A stretch of 64,000 nt of DNA from an uncultured Schlesneria sp. GTDB lineage: Bacteria; Planctomycetota; Planctomycetia; Planctomycetales; Planctomycetaceae. The notes below the pieces were generated by a model. That model worked only from the letters and a program-made list of their open reading frames with translations, made no database searches and was not told the origin of the DNA. Positions 18,486 through 27,597 of the stretch are shown one piece after another (within the stretch, counting starts at the first letter, position 1; each line of letters begins with the position of its first letter). The position numbers and the translations under genes were made by a program. The stretch covers positions 1 through 64,000 of the forward strand of contig CAIMFH010000075.1 of NCBI GenBank assembly GCA_903840265.1, in the 5' to 3' direction.

Positions 18486-21400
18486 TCAGCTTTCCCGTGG
18501 GACAACGGCATGGCGTCCCCACAGCAGATACAACGGCGGCAGCAGGAACAGGTTGAGAATCGTGGAAGTAACAAGCCCCCCCACGATGACCACAGCCAGC
18601 GGATATTCGATTTCGTGCCCCGGCTTATTGCCCGAGATGGCCAACGGAAGCAGAGCCAGCGCCGTCGTCAGCACGGTCATCAAGATGGGAATCAACCGTT
18701 CTTCAGCACCACGAATGACCAGGTTCAAGCCGAACGGCTCCCCCTCTTCTTCCTGAAGATGCCGGTAGTGACTCACCAGCATGATTCCATTGCGAGCCGC
18801 GATTCCCAGGACGGTCACAAAGCCGATCAGCGATCCGAGCGACAGCACACCACCAGCCAACCACGCGGCCACAACGCCGCCGATCAACGCAAAAGGAATT
18901 GTGAGCGTGACCATCAGCGTCAGCCGCAGCGACTGAAAATCGATGTACAGGATCAACAGAATGCCGATCAGCGAGACCAGCCCGAGACTGAACAGACGCT
19001 GCTGCGACGCCTGACGCGCGGCATATTCACCCAGGAACTCGGGATGATATCCACGATCAAAAGGCATTTCTCGGACGGCCGTTTCGATATCACGAGCGAC
19101 CGACCCCAGGTCGCGCCCCTTCGCATCGCAGGTGACATCAATGCGGCGCGATCCCCCTTCGCGTTTCACTTCATTGGGAGCGGGCACGATGCCGATCTCG
19201 GCCACGTCTTTGAGCGGAACTTGCCCTCCACTGGGAGTATCGATCCTCAAGTCATGCAGTGCGGACAGGTCTGCCCGCGACTTATCGGTGCTCCAGACAA
19301 CCACGTCGAATTTCTTCTGATTCTCATAGACTTCCCCGACCTTCATGCCACGCAACAGCGTTGTCACGGCGCGGCGCACCTGCCCGGGAGTCAGGCCGAA
19401 CCGCTCGGCCGCTTCTGGACGAAGACGAACTTCCACCTGTGGCACCAGTTCTTGCGATTCCACTTTCAGGTTGGAGACTCCCTCAATCTTCCCGATCGTC
19501 GCTTCAACTTCTTTGGCCTTCTTTCGCAACGTGGCGAGTTCAGCTCCGTAGATTCGCACCACGATGCTGGAACTGGCCCCGGTCAGCACTTCCTTCACAC
19601 GCTCACGAAGGAACGTCAGCACATCGCGTTTCAATCCGGGGTAACCGTCAACCGCCTCCTGGATCTTTCCGAGTGTCTGGGTGTAATTCACATCGGGATC
19701 AATGCTGATCCAGAGTTCGGTGAAATTCGGACCGACAACCTCATCGGCCACTTCGGCTCGACCAATGTGGCTGCCAAAGTTTCGCACGCCGGGAATCGCT
19801 CGCAGCTCACGGCTGGCCAGAATCGTGATTCGATCCATCGCTTCAATGGACGTGCCGGGCTTCTCGACAAAGTGCATCAGGAAGTCCGTCTCCTGGAAGT
19901 TCGGCATGAATTCTTGACCAAGTCGATTGATCAGACCGAACGTTGCCACGAATGCGACGGCCAGGAACATCAGCGCCGACATCGGGCGGCTGACGAACCA
20001 GGGCAGAATCAACTGGTAAGGCCGCCGCAACCAGCGGCTGAGCGGAGGTTCGTGCGATTTTCCCTGGGCATGTGGCAGAATCATCAGCGAGAGAGCGGGC
20101 GTGACGACAAGTGCCGTCAACAGCGACGCCATGATCGCCAGGACATAACCAATCGCCAGCGGGCGGAAGAAGGCACCGGGCAGCCCATCCAGAAAGAAGA
20201 CTGGCAGGAATACCAGAACAATGATGATCGTTGCATAAACGACAGCGCTGCGTACTTCCAACGAGGCATCCAAGACAACTCGGAATGCCGACCGTGGCTC
20301 GGCAAGAGATTGATTCAGGCGCAGGCGGCGGACAATGTTTTCGACATCGATAATGGCATCATCAACGACTTCACCCAGGGCGATCACCAGTCCTGCAATG
20401 ATCATCGTGTTGATGGTCAGTCCCCACCAATAAAGGACGACAATTGTGGCCACGAGGGATAACGGGATCGCGGTCAGACTGATGACTGCGGTTCTCCAAT
20501 CGTACAGAAACGCGATCAACACGATGACGACTAGTACACAACCCGTGAGCAACGCGTGTGTCAGGTTATCGATCGAACGTTCGATGAATGTCGCTGGGCG
20601 AAAAATCGTGGGATCGAGTTCCACGTCCTTCAATCCCGGCTTGAGAGCCTCAAGAGCCTCTTCGACTTTACGAGTCACCTCAAGCATGTTGGCGGCGGGT
20701 TGTTTCTCGACGATCAGCAGCAGACCCGGTCCATCATTGATGATCGCATCGCCAATGGGAGGGGGCGAACCGACTTGGACGTCGGCCACATCTCCCAGTC
20801 GCAGCACGGCGCCATCCCGGAAGGCAACGACCGTGCGTGCGAGATCTTCAGGAACCGAAACCGGCGACAATTGCCTGACCGCCATGCGCTGATTGGGAGT
20901 ATCGATGAAACCGCCCGCATCGAGGACCACAGCATCGGCCGCCGACTTCAGAACCGTATCCAAGGTGACTTGATGAGCTCGTAATCGATCTGGATCGACA
21001 ATGACCTGCAGTTGCTTATCGCGTTGGCCCCAGATCGCGACGTTGGCCACGCCGGGAATCGCCATCAGGCGTGGGCGAATGGTCCAGACGGCCAATTCGG
21101 TGAGATCCCGCTGAGACAACTTCTCGGACCAGACACCAATTTTCATCATCCGGCTTAACGATGACAATGGCTGCAAGATCACCGGTGGACGCGCGACCGC
21201 GGGCAATCGTGGCGTCTCCGCGGCCAACCGCTCTTGCACCAACTGCCGGGCACGATACAGGTCGGCGTTCTGGTGCAGCAGCAATCGTATCGAAGACAGT
21301 CCCAGCACCGATTTCGATCGCAACGTATCGAGACCCGGAGTACCGATCAGCGCGTTTTCCAACGGGAACGTCACCAGATTCTCAACTTCTTCGGCCGACA

Positions 21401-21563
21401 ACCCTGGCGCTTCGGTCTGGATCTCCACGTAAGGAGGCGAGAACTCGGGGAACACGTCCAGCGGCAAATAGGGAATCAGGCGAAGCCCGCCTGCAATCAG
21501 CAGTATCGAGAGTGCCAGCACGGCGACTCGTAACCGCAGCGCCGTTTCTACCAACCATCCCAT
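18486..21563 (-). CDS. Heavy-metal-type RND efflux pump (CzcA/CusA family)
   Basis: 1025 residues. ATG 21563 is chosen because GGAG lies 6 nt upstream and a more distal TTG would overlap that site. Twelve membrane segments fit the RND pattern (1 + large periplasmic loop + 5, repeated). The second half repeats the first. The TM4 motif [20 protein letters not shown] carries two consecutive Asp and one Glu; it resembles the HME5-type signature rather than CusA or CzcA, going by remembered signatures. HME pumps export divalent or monovalent metal ions using proton influx. Gene order (regulators, adaptor, pump, channel) supports this. The actual metal cannot be assigned. Confidence 0.92.
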   Translation of the reverse strand: MGWLVETALRLRVAVLALSILLIAGGLRLIPYLPLDVFPEFSPPYVEIQTEAPGLSAEEVENLVTFPLENALIGTPGLDTLRSKSVLGLSSIRLLLHQNADLYRARQLVQERLAAETPRLPAVARPPVILQPLSSLSRMMKIGVWSEKLSQRDLTELAVWTIRPRLMAIPGVANVAIWGQRDKQLQVIVDPDRLRAHQVTLDTVLKSAADAVVLDAGGFIDTPNQRMAVRQLSPVSVPEDLARTVVAFRDGAVLRLGDVADVQVGSPPPIGDAIINDGPGLLLIVEKQPAANMLEVTRKVEEALEALKPGLKDVELDPTIFRPATFIERSIDNLTHALLTGCVLVVIVLIAFLYDWRTAVISLTAIPLSLVATIVVLYWWGLTINTMIIAGLVIALGEVVDDAIIDVENIVRRLRLNQSLAEPRSAFRVVLDASLEVRSAVVYATIIIVLVFLPVFFLDGLPGAFFRPLAIGYVLAIMASLLTALVVTPALSLMILPHAQGKSHEPPLSRWLRRPYQLILPWFVSRPMSALMFLAVAFVATFGLINRLGQEFMPNFQETDFLMHFVEKPGTSIEAMDRITILASRELRAIPGVRNFGSHIGRAEVADEVVGPNFTELWISIDPDVNYTQTLGKIQEAVDGYPGLKRDVLTFLRERVKEVLTGASSSIVVRIYGAELATLRKKAKEVEATIGKIEGVSNLKVESQELVPQVEVRLRPEAAERFGLTPGQVRRAVTTLLRGMKVGEVYENQKKFDVVVWSTDKSRADLSALHDLRIDTPSGGQVPLKDVAEIGIVPAPNEVKREGGSRRIDVTCDAKGRDLGSVARDIETAVREMPFDRGYHPEFLGEYAARQASQQRLFSLGLVSLIGILLILYIDFQSLRLTLMVTLTIPFALIGGVVAAWLAGGVLSLGSLIGFVTVLGIAARNGIMLVSHYRHLQEEEGEPFGLNLVIRGAEERLIPILMTVLTTALALLPLAISGNKPGHEIEYPLAVVIVGGLVTSTILNLFLLPPLYLLWGRHAVVPRES

Positions 21564-21629
21564 TTGACTCTCCAACTGAGCCCCGTGTTCAAGACTCGGG
21601 CACTTCGAATTGTGTGGCTCGCTCGGTGA

Positions 21630-22928
21630 TTACTTGGCAAATCCGAATTCGGTGCCGGCGAGCTCGGCCGCTCCCGCGGTGACGACCGATGCGCCCGGTT
21701 GAATACCGCGTCGAACGGCCGCCCATCCTCCGTCGACCCAACCAATGTCAACTCGGCGACGAACAAACTTGCGGTCTCCGGTTTTCTCATAGACCCATTG
21801 ACCGCCGTAGACATCATGAATCACGGCCGACCACGGGAGTGCCACTTGCTTGGTCTCGCCACGCAGCGTCAGATGCGCCGCCACCTTCTGTCCCGATTGA
21901 TACTTGTGGGCTTCATTGGGAAGGACATAGTACAAGTCGACCGCGGCGGCCAGCGGCACTGATGTGGGCGGGAGAGCGGCTGGCTTCACGAGCAGATCGT
22001 GATCGGATGGGCGACCATCCAGCAAGGTGATGCGGGCCGACTGAGCCAGGTCGAGTCCCTCGAAGTCGCCGATGTAGACTGGAACCTTGACCCAGAGAGT
22101 CTCTTCATTCATCACTTCAAACAACGGTGCTCCAGCAGCGACTATCACTCCCGAACGGACCTGCACGGTGCGAATGATTCCAGAGAGGGGCGAAGTAATT
22201 GCGATCGGCTCCAGCGTTCCTGCCTCTTCGTCCAGCTTGACGCTATCGACCTGGTCCTTGCGAGCCTTTGCGGCCGCCATCGCTTTTTGAGCCAGTTGAA
22301 GTTGAGCGGTCGCTTCATCGACGGCGCGAACTGTTCCCGCTTTTTCCTTCAAAAGTCGCTCGGCTCGTTCCAAGGCAATCTTGGCCGCCTCCACTTGAAC
22401 GGACGCTTGCTGCATCAGCCCGTCTGCATCGATCCGCGACTGGGCCAGGGTATTCTTGGCTTCTGCGAAGCGGATCCGTTCGGCAGGGGTCAGCACCGAC
22501 CGCTCGGGTGACAAGAGTGGGAGCAACTTGAGCAGGTCGTGTCCCTCTTCGACTTTTCGCCCCACTTCCGGAAAGGGTTCTTTGCTGCTGGTGGAAATCT
22601 TGCCCGCTAGTGGGGCAGACACGATCACCGAAGCTCCTGTGGGAAGCATGATATCCGCGCCGTAGGGACGCGTCCGCACCATGGTCCGCTCTTCAACAGG
22701 CGAAATCTGAATCGACAGCCGCCGCTCGGCAGCCTCGGTCAGCTCAATCGTATTGAGCTGCGATTCGGAAACCGGATGTGTTGTTTTCGCAGCCCCTTGT
22801 GCCGTGGTGGCTGACTTCGCGGGGCTAGCAGGTCCCGTGAAGAGAGTGCGACTCGCGATGGCTCCAACCAGGATACAGGCTGCCGCCGTGACGAAGCGCG
22901 TGACGTACGACCCATTCGCGTTCGTCAT
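21630..22928 (-). CDS. RND efflux periplasmic adaptor (HlyD/CusB-like)
   Basis: 432 residues from ATG 22928 (GGAG about 9 nt upstream; the upstream TTG is unlikely). There is an N-terminal membrane segment (FVTAAACILVGAIASRTL), then a strand-rich barrel/lipoyl half (SVIVSAPLAGKIS), a helical hairpin at about 160-225 (FAEAKNTLAQSRIDADGLM), and the second lipoyl half (ITSPLSGIIRTVQVRSGVIV). The beta-barrel and C-terminal domain end in GIQPGASVVTAGAAEL. It lies 66 bp before the pump gene and links pump and TolC. No Met- or His-rich metal-binding N-terminus is obvious. Confidence 0.92.
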   Translation of the reverse strand: MTNANGSYVTRFVTAAACILVGAIASRTLFTGPASPAKSATTAQGAAKTTHPVSESQLNTIELTEAAERRLSIQISPVEERTMVRTRPYGADIMLPTGASVIVSAPLAGKISTSSKEPFPEVGRKVEEGHDLLKLLPLLSPERSVLTPAERIRFAEAKNTLAQSRIDADGLMQQASVQVEAAKIALERAERLLKEKAGTVRAVDEATAQLQLAQKAMAAAKARKDQVDSVKLDEEAGTLEPIAITSPLSGIIRTVQVRSGVIVAAGAPLFEVMNEETLWVKVPVYIGDFEGLDLAQSARITLLDGRPSDHDLLVKPAALPPTSVPLAAAVDLYYVLPNEAHKYQSGQKVAAHLTLRGETKQVALPWSAVIHDVYGGQWVYEKTGDRKFVRRRVDIGWVDGGWAAVRRGIQPGASVVTAGAAELAGTEFGFAK

Positions 22929-22974
22929 TGATAAAAACTCCAATCAACATTCAGTGAAATAGACAAACACAAGA

Positions 22975-24393
22975 TCATTGGTAAGCGGGTACCTGTGTGA
23001 CAGAGGCCAATCGAGACGCACCAGGGAGTCGAATCGTAACAGTCGTTCCGACGTTGACTTTGCTGTCGATTTCGATACTGCCACCATGCAGTTGCACGGT
23101 GGCCCGAGTGATCGCGAGGCCCAAGCCCGCCCCGCCGATATCGGTGTTTCGAGACGGATCGACTCGGTAGAACCGCTCAAATACTCGAGGTAGATGCTCA
23201 TACGGGATACCGATCCCCGTATCAATCACGCGGATCTGAGCACCGACCGTATCGGCTTCGCATTCGACAGTCACTTCGCCGTGCTTGCGGGTGTACTTGA
23301 TCGCGTTATCAGCGAGGTTAAAAATCGCTTGCCTCAAGAGTAGATCATCACCGATCACCTCAAACGATTTCATCGAACCGATATTCAACGTGATGCTGCG
23401 AGTCGCGGCCAGCGGTCGAAGTTGCTCGACGATATCCAATAGCAGGGCATCCACACTCAGGCGTTCCCGCCGCAGGTTCGTCAAACCCGCATCATGTCGA
23501 CTGAGATTAAGCAATTGATCGGCCAAGCGACCAAGTCGAGTTGCCTCCTCGACCACGGTCGTCAGTGATTGTTGATACTCTTCCGAAGTGCGCGGCTTAC
23601 GGAGCGCTGATTCCGCCTCGGCCCGCAAGACAGCCAGAGGGGTTCTCAATTCGTGCGAGGCATCGGCGGTAAATCTTTGAATCTCTTCAACGGCCTGCTC
23701 CAGTCGGGCGATCAAGGAGTTCAAGGTGCCGGCGAGTTGTCCCAGTTCATCGTGGCGATTGGGAACTTCAATCCGCCGATTCAAGTTGGAGATATTGATC
23801 GAATCGGCGATGCGAACGATTTCCTGAACAGGAGCGAGTGCGCGAGTTGCCAGGAAGTAGCCGCCGGCGAGAGCGAACATGACCGCCAACGGAAGGAGCG
23901 CGGATATCAGCCATAGTAAGGCTCGCAAGTCTGCATCAACGGGAGCGAGTGACGTGAACGTCAAAACCGTCACTTTCCCAATCGGGCCATCAATGTCTTG
24001 ACGCATCGCACGGATGATCGGTTCCTCTCCAACCTTGACGCTCAGATACTCTGACGAATCGGCGCGAGTCGCTTTGGAGAGTGCTTTGGCATGCGGTTGA
24101 GACGCGCCCTGACTGCTGAAAAGGAGATGCCCGTGGTCGTCAGCAACGAGGAACTCATAGATATCGTGACGAAAGAATCGCAGACGCAGATGTTCGTTGA
24201 CGGACTCACGATTTGGGGCCAATTGCAATTCCAAAGCCAACTCACGCGATTCCTCACGCAACGCCGAATCGACACGAGACAGCAATTGCTGCCGGGTCAG
24301 CATCAACAAGATCACGCAGAACACGATCAGGACAAAGGCCATCGCGGCCGCATACCACAACGCGAGACGCCAGCGAATGGAGAGTGCTTTCAC
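22975..24393 (-). CDS. Sensor histidine kinase of the efflux locus (CusS/CopS-like)
   Basis: 472 residues. Two membrane segments (about 13-33 and 155-180) enclose a periplasmic sensor of ~120 residues. HAMP follows (ATRALAPVQEIVRIA...), then the phospho-acceptor FTADASHELRTPL and the ATPase with N box (NLADNAIKYT), G1 (IDTGIGIP), F box (FERFYRVD) and G2 (GGAGLGLAI). It overlaps the response regulator gene by ATGA and precedes the adaptor gene by 46 bp. This order suggests it senses the exported metal in the periplasm and autoregulates the operon. Confidence 0.95.
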   Translation of the reverse strand: MKALSIRWRLALWYAAAMAFVLIVFCVILLMLTRQQLLSRVDSALREESRELALELQLAPNRESVNEHLRLRFFRHDIYEFLVADDHGHLLFSSQGASQPHAKALSKATRADSSEYLSVKVGEEPIIRAMRQDIDGPIGKVTVLTFTSLAPVDADLRALLWLISALLPLAVMFALAGGYFLATRALAPVQEIVRIADSINISNLNRRIEVPNRHDELGQLAGTLNSLIARLEQAVEEIQRFTADASHELRTPLAVLRAEAESALRKPRTSEEYQQSLTTVVEEATRLGRLADQLLNLSRHDAGLTNLRRERLSVDALLLDIVEQLRPLAATRSITLNIGSMKSFEVIGDDLLLRQAIFNLADNAIKYTRKHGEVTVECEADTVGAQIRVIDTGIGIPYEHLPRVFERFYRVDPSRNTDIGGAGLGLAITRATVQLHGGSIEIDSKVNVGTTVTIRLPGASRLASVTQVPAYQ

Positions 24394-25064
24394 GGAGCAT
24401 CTCCTAACAGATAGCCTTTGCCGCGGACCGTATGCAGGAGTGACGGGCCTCCCGAGCGTTCCAGTTGCTTGCGGAGTTGATTGACGTGGACCTCAATGAC
24501 GTTGGTCCAAGTGGTTGTCGATTCCTTCCAGACATCCTGAGAGATCATTTGCCGCGTCACGATCTGGTTGGCATGGCGAAGCAGATAGACCAGTAACTCG
24601 AACTGGCGATTCTGCAATTCCAAAGCGATGCCCCCGCGGATGGCGGTGCGGGCGAGCAAATCGACGGACAGATCACCAACGGTCAGAACCGCCGCGGACG
24701 GGTTTTCCTGGCGCCGGTGCAAGGCACGAATTCGTGCCAACAATTCGTCTAAGGCGAACGGCTTCACGAGATAGTCGTCGGCACCTCGATCCAAGCCGGC
24801 CACTCGATCGGGAATGGTGTCACGAGCAGTCAGAATCAGACACGGAGTCCGGTTGCCACGTGCCCGCAGTTCCGACAACCAGACCAGGCCGTCTCCGTCG
24901 GGAAGCATCAAGTCGAGGACAACGATGCCCACAGCGGACGACATTGCTTGCGTGGCAGCCGCCAGCGTTCCTACCGCAAGGGTTTCGTATCCCGCTTCAT
25001 CGAGAGTCTTAACGACGCTCCGTAGCAACTTCGGATGATCTTCAATCACGAGGATGACGGGCAT
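24390..25064 (-). CDS. OmpR/PhoB-family response regulator
   Basis: 224 residues from ATG 25064 (in-frame TTGs just upstream are unlikely). The receiver domain has the acidic pair in IEDHPKL, phospho-acceptor Asp in VVLDLMLPDGDG, and Lys in DDYLVKPF. The winged-helix domain ends VIEVHVNQLRKQLE and TVRGKGYLLG. It is the promoter-proximal gene of the RR-HK-adaptor-pump-channel run and overlaps the kinase gene by 4 bp. Regulation is probably positive feedback from a promoter in 25065-25235. Confidence 0.95.
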   Translation of the reverse strand: MPVILVIEDHPKLLRSVVKTLDEAGYETLAVGTLAAATQAMSSAVGIVVLDLMLPDGDGLVWLSELRARGNRTPCLILTARDTIPDRVAGLDRGADDYLVKPFALDELLARIRALHRRQENPSAAVLTVGDLSVDLLARTAIRGGIALELQNRQFELLVYLLRHANQIVTRQMISQDVWKESTTTWTNVIEVHVNQLRKQLERSGGPSLLHTVRGKGYLLGDAP

Positions 25065-25235
25065 CAACAATCTCGGCGGTGCGATACGACAGACGCGGCG
25101 ACAATGAACATGGTGTAAAGTAGCCGATTGTTGACGATTTCCTCAGCCTCGCGAACTTGTTGTCTTTGATATTAATCGGAATTCACAAAGTATCGCATTC
25201 AAGGCAGGCTCATGCGAATTCTTCGAGCCGCGACC

Positions 25236-25724
25236 TCAGGGCTCGGGCAGGATTCTGCAGTTGGACAACACTTTCCGCAGGTGATTGCGCCCTTCAATCG
25301 TGGTTTTCGTGCCGGACAGGTCCAATGTGGTCAATGTTCGTAATTGCTCCAGACGAATCAGCCCCGCGTCGGTCACATCATCGCCACCGAGATCCAGCAC
25401 GGCAATCTGGGGAAACGCGTCGAGGGCACTTAACCGCGCCTCTGACCCACGCAATGTGGGAACCATTGATGCAGCTAAGCCGTCCGCATCGAATTTCACC
25501 TGAGTCACTGACCACAGCACCGGCAAGCGAGGATGCATCCACTTCGGCACCCACGGGGGACCGCGATACGACCATTCGGTGCGGCCGCCCAAACCTTGGA
25601 GATACGCCTCGGCGCGTTTCTCGCGCTGGTAGGGAACCCAGAAAATCTCAATGACAGTGAAGGCGAAGGCCAGCACGAAGCAGAGGCCGATTCGAATCGA
25701 ATAGCGTCGAAAGAATGGCCTCAT
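25236..25724 (-). CDS. Membrane-anchored LRR-like protein
   Basis: 162 residues. One N-terminal membrane segment (about 10-30, IGLCFVLAFAFTVIEIFWV) is followed by a short leucine-rich part: FPQIAVLDLGGDDVTDAGLIRLEQLRTLTTLDLSGTKTT fits the planctomycete LRR consensus with TDAGL. Only about two repeats are present, so it is short for an LRR protein. It is upstream of the response regulator on the same strand with a 171-bp gap, so a link to the efflux locus is uncertain. Confidence 0.7.
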   Translation of the reverse strand: MRPFFRRYSIRIGLCFVLAFAFTVIEIFWVPYQREKRAEAYLQGLGGRTEWSYRGPPWVPKWMHPRLPVLWSVTQVKFDADGLAASMVPTLRGSEARLSALDAFPQIAVLDLGGDDVTDAGLIRLEQLRTLTTLDLSGTKTTIEGRNHLRKVLSNCRILPEP

Positions 25725-26267
25725 CGCGGCGACACCGTTGGTCGCGCGCCAGCACCTCGCGAATCAGCACAAATTGAAGGTGAACAGCCCATCAGATTCG
25801 GAAGACTTATTTTGATGTGCGGAATGGACGACGGCATTCGGGGACATTGGCATGAGCAGGCTGTTCATCTGATGGTGATCTGAATTGTCGTCCGATGTCT
25901 GAATTTTGGACACCGATTTCGGCTGATATTAAGGGGAATTCACATAATGGACGGCTTCTGGCCGCGTCGGCAATGCGTTAATCCGTCAGTTCCACGACTT
26001 CAAAGCGATGGTCTCCGGCCCAAGAGGCCGGTTGTTCACCCAGCCAGGCCTCTCCGGCACATTTCTTCGGCGTGGCCGTGTCATTGATCGAAGACACGGC
26101 CATGTCGAGGACTCCAAGTCCGTGGCACCCAAGCCAATGCTTCTCGCGAGTAGGATCGCGCACGATGGTTTCAGATCCACCGTTCTACTGGGCAATGACG
26201 TGTTCGAGCATTACGATGATTCTCACGTGTTGACGTGACGAAATCCTCTTTTTCAGTGAGTCCGTGC
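25725..26267. other. Gene-free interval with a hairpin repeat
   Basis: No frame here has a ribosome site together with protein-like composition. The right half (26074-26149) holds a perfect hairpin and copy 1 of dispersed family 2. It separates the divergent LRR-like and esterase genes, so it should carry both promoters, but none was clear. Confidence 0.5.
26074..26149. repeat. Hairpin plus copy 1 of dispersed repeat family 2
   Basis: GGCCGTGTC (26074-26082) and GACACGGCC (26093-26101) form a perfect 9-bp stem with a 10-nt loop. From 26091 the sequence AAGACACGGCC...GACTCCAA...CCGTGGCAC...TCTCGCGA aligns for about 59 bp with 34481-34539. Confidence 0.85.
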
Positions 26268-27578
26268 ATGTTTCATAGAATCTGCCTGGTCGCGACGGTG
26301 GCAATTGTCATCGCAGGATCGGCTCCATTGCGCGCTCAAGTGGATTCGCCGACGACGGCTTGGCCTCCGGCGGTCGATTCGAGCGTGACGATGAAGGCAT
26401 TTCCCGGTCGAAAGGTGGAGTTCTTTCGGCATGGAACCAAATCGGAATGGGGATATGCCAAGCCGCAACAGGACTACTTCATCCTGGTCCATCCGGAAAA
26501 TCCGCAACCGAATTCACCGGTCTATGTCGTGCTGCATTCTGCAGGGCACGACGCGAAATCGGCGTTTGAAATTGGAACCGAAGGAGCAGAAGGACCGCGA
26601 GGGCACTTCTTGTACTATCCACCAGCAGACTGCTACGGACTGTATCCCGATTGTCGAGCCAATGGTGGTGTTGGTGATTGGTGGTGGGGCGGAACGGAAC
26701 CAAATCAAAAAGCCCCGCGCAACATGGGGCCCGATCCGACTCCTTGCGAGAAGCGCGTCGAAGAGACTGTGAAGTGGATGCTGTCGCAATATCAGACCGA
26801 TGCGAATCGAGTGTACCTCACGGGGATCTCGATGGGTGGTAGCGGTTCATTGGGGTTCGGCGTCCCTCGCGGAGACTTGTTTGCGTCGATCATGGTCCAT
26901 GTCCCCGCTGGCGCGGTGCATGTGCAGCAGCGAATGCAGTTGGCTCCGCTGGAAGTTCCGGCTGGACGCAACTATGCCGATCCGCCTGTCGTGGTCGCCT
27001 ACTCGGGGATCGACGACGGATGGGCGAAGGATCAGGCGGTCCTGATCAAGGGGATGCATGATCGCAAGTTTGCGTTTATCGACTTCTGGGGCCGTAGCGG
27101 CCACGATTCGACTCGTCATGCAATTGAGTCCAAGTGTGATCTCGCGTTCTCGTTCCCATGGCTGGAGATCAAGAAGAACGAGGCCTATCCCGCGTTCACC
27201 GACGCCACCTCCGATGCGAAGGCACCCTGGCTGGCCAGCGACGGTGCCGCATCAGACCCCACCGGTCAGATCAACGCATTTTTCCGCTGGAAGAACATCG
27301 AAGATTCCGCTGAAACATTCGCGATGGAATTGCGACTGCTCAATCCGGATGAAGTCAAAAGTGTAATTCCATTCCCGACCGAATCCACCGCGAACGTTAC
27401 CTTGCGGCGCCTGCAGAAATTCAAACCTCGTGAGGGAACCGCGTGCGATTGGGAACTGACTCAAAATGGGAAAGTCATATCCAAGGGAACAGTGCAAGCG
27501 GACAAGGAAGACCTGCTGACGATTTCGCAACTGCCAATCAACCGCACGCCGAGCAAGTTAACTTTGAAGGCTCGCTAG
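26268..27578 (+). CDS. Secreted alpha/beta-hydrolase (PHB-depolymerase-like esterase)
   Basis: 436 residues from ATG 26268, which starts the signal peptide (about 1-25, CLVATVAIVIAGSAPLRA); GTG 26235 is an in-frame alternative. The hydrolase core has VYVVLHSAGHD, a Cys-containing insert (PADCYGLYPDC...), the nucleophile GISMGGSGS at about residue 190, VVAYSGIDDGW for the acid, and GRSGHDST for the His. A strand-rich C-terminal domain (about 340-436) may bind substrate. It is an isolated gene, convergent with the membrane protein at 27598. Substrate unknown. Confidence 0.82.
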   Translation: MFHRICLVATVAIVIAGSAPLRAQVDSPTTAWPPAVDSSVTMKAFPGRKVEFFRHGTKSEWGYAKPQQDYFILVHPENPQPNSPVYVVLHSAGHDAKSAFEIGTEGAEGPRGHFLYYPPADCYGLYPDCRANGGVGDWWWGGTEPNQKAPRNMGPDPTPCEKRVEETVKWMLSQYQTDANRVYLTGISMGGSGSLGFGVPRGDLFASIMVHVPAGAVHVQQRMQLAPLEVPAGRNYADPPVVVAYSGIDDGWAKDQAVLIKGMHDRKFAFIDFWGRSGHDSTRHAIESKCDLAFSFPWLEIKKNEAYPAFTDATSDAKAPWLASDGAASDPTGQINAFFRWKNIEDSAETFAMELRLLNPDEVKSVIPFPTESTANVTLRRLQKFKPREGTACDWELTQNGKVISKGTVQADKEDLLTISQLPINRTPSKLTLKAR

Positions 27579-27597
27579 TCAGGGTTCCCTGCCTTCG

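Noticed and set aside
18372-20462. Very long plus-strand frame (696 codons) opposite the metal-type pump gene
   Set aside because: The minus strand encodes a clear RND pump over the same bases. The plus-strand peptide is Gln/Arg/His-rich and lacks any domain or start signal.
26235-26267. GTG start of the secreted esterase gene
   Set aside because: The ATG at 26268 directly begins the signal peptide, while the GTG would add 11 residues before it, so the ATG was preferred.
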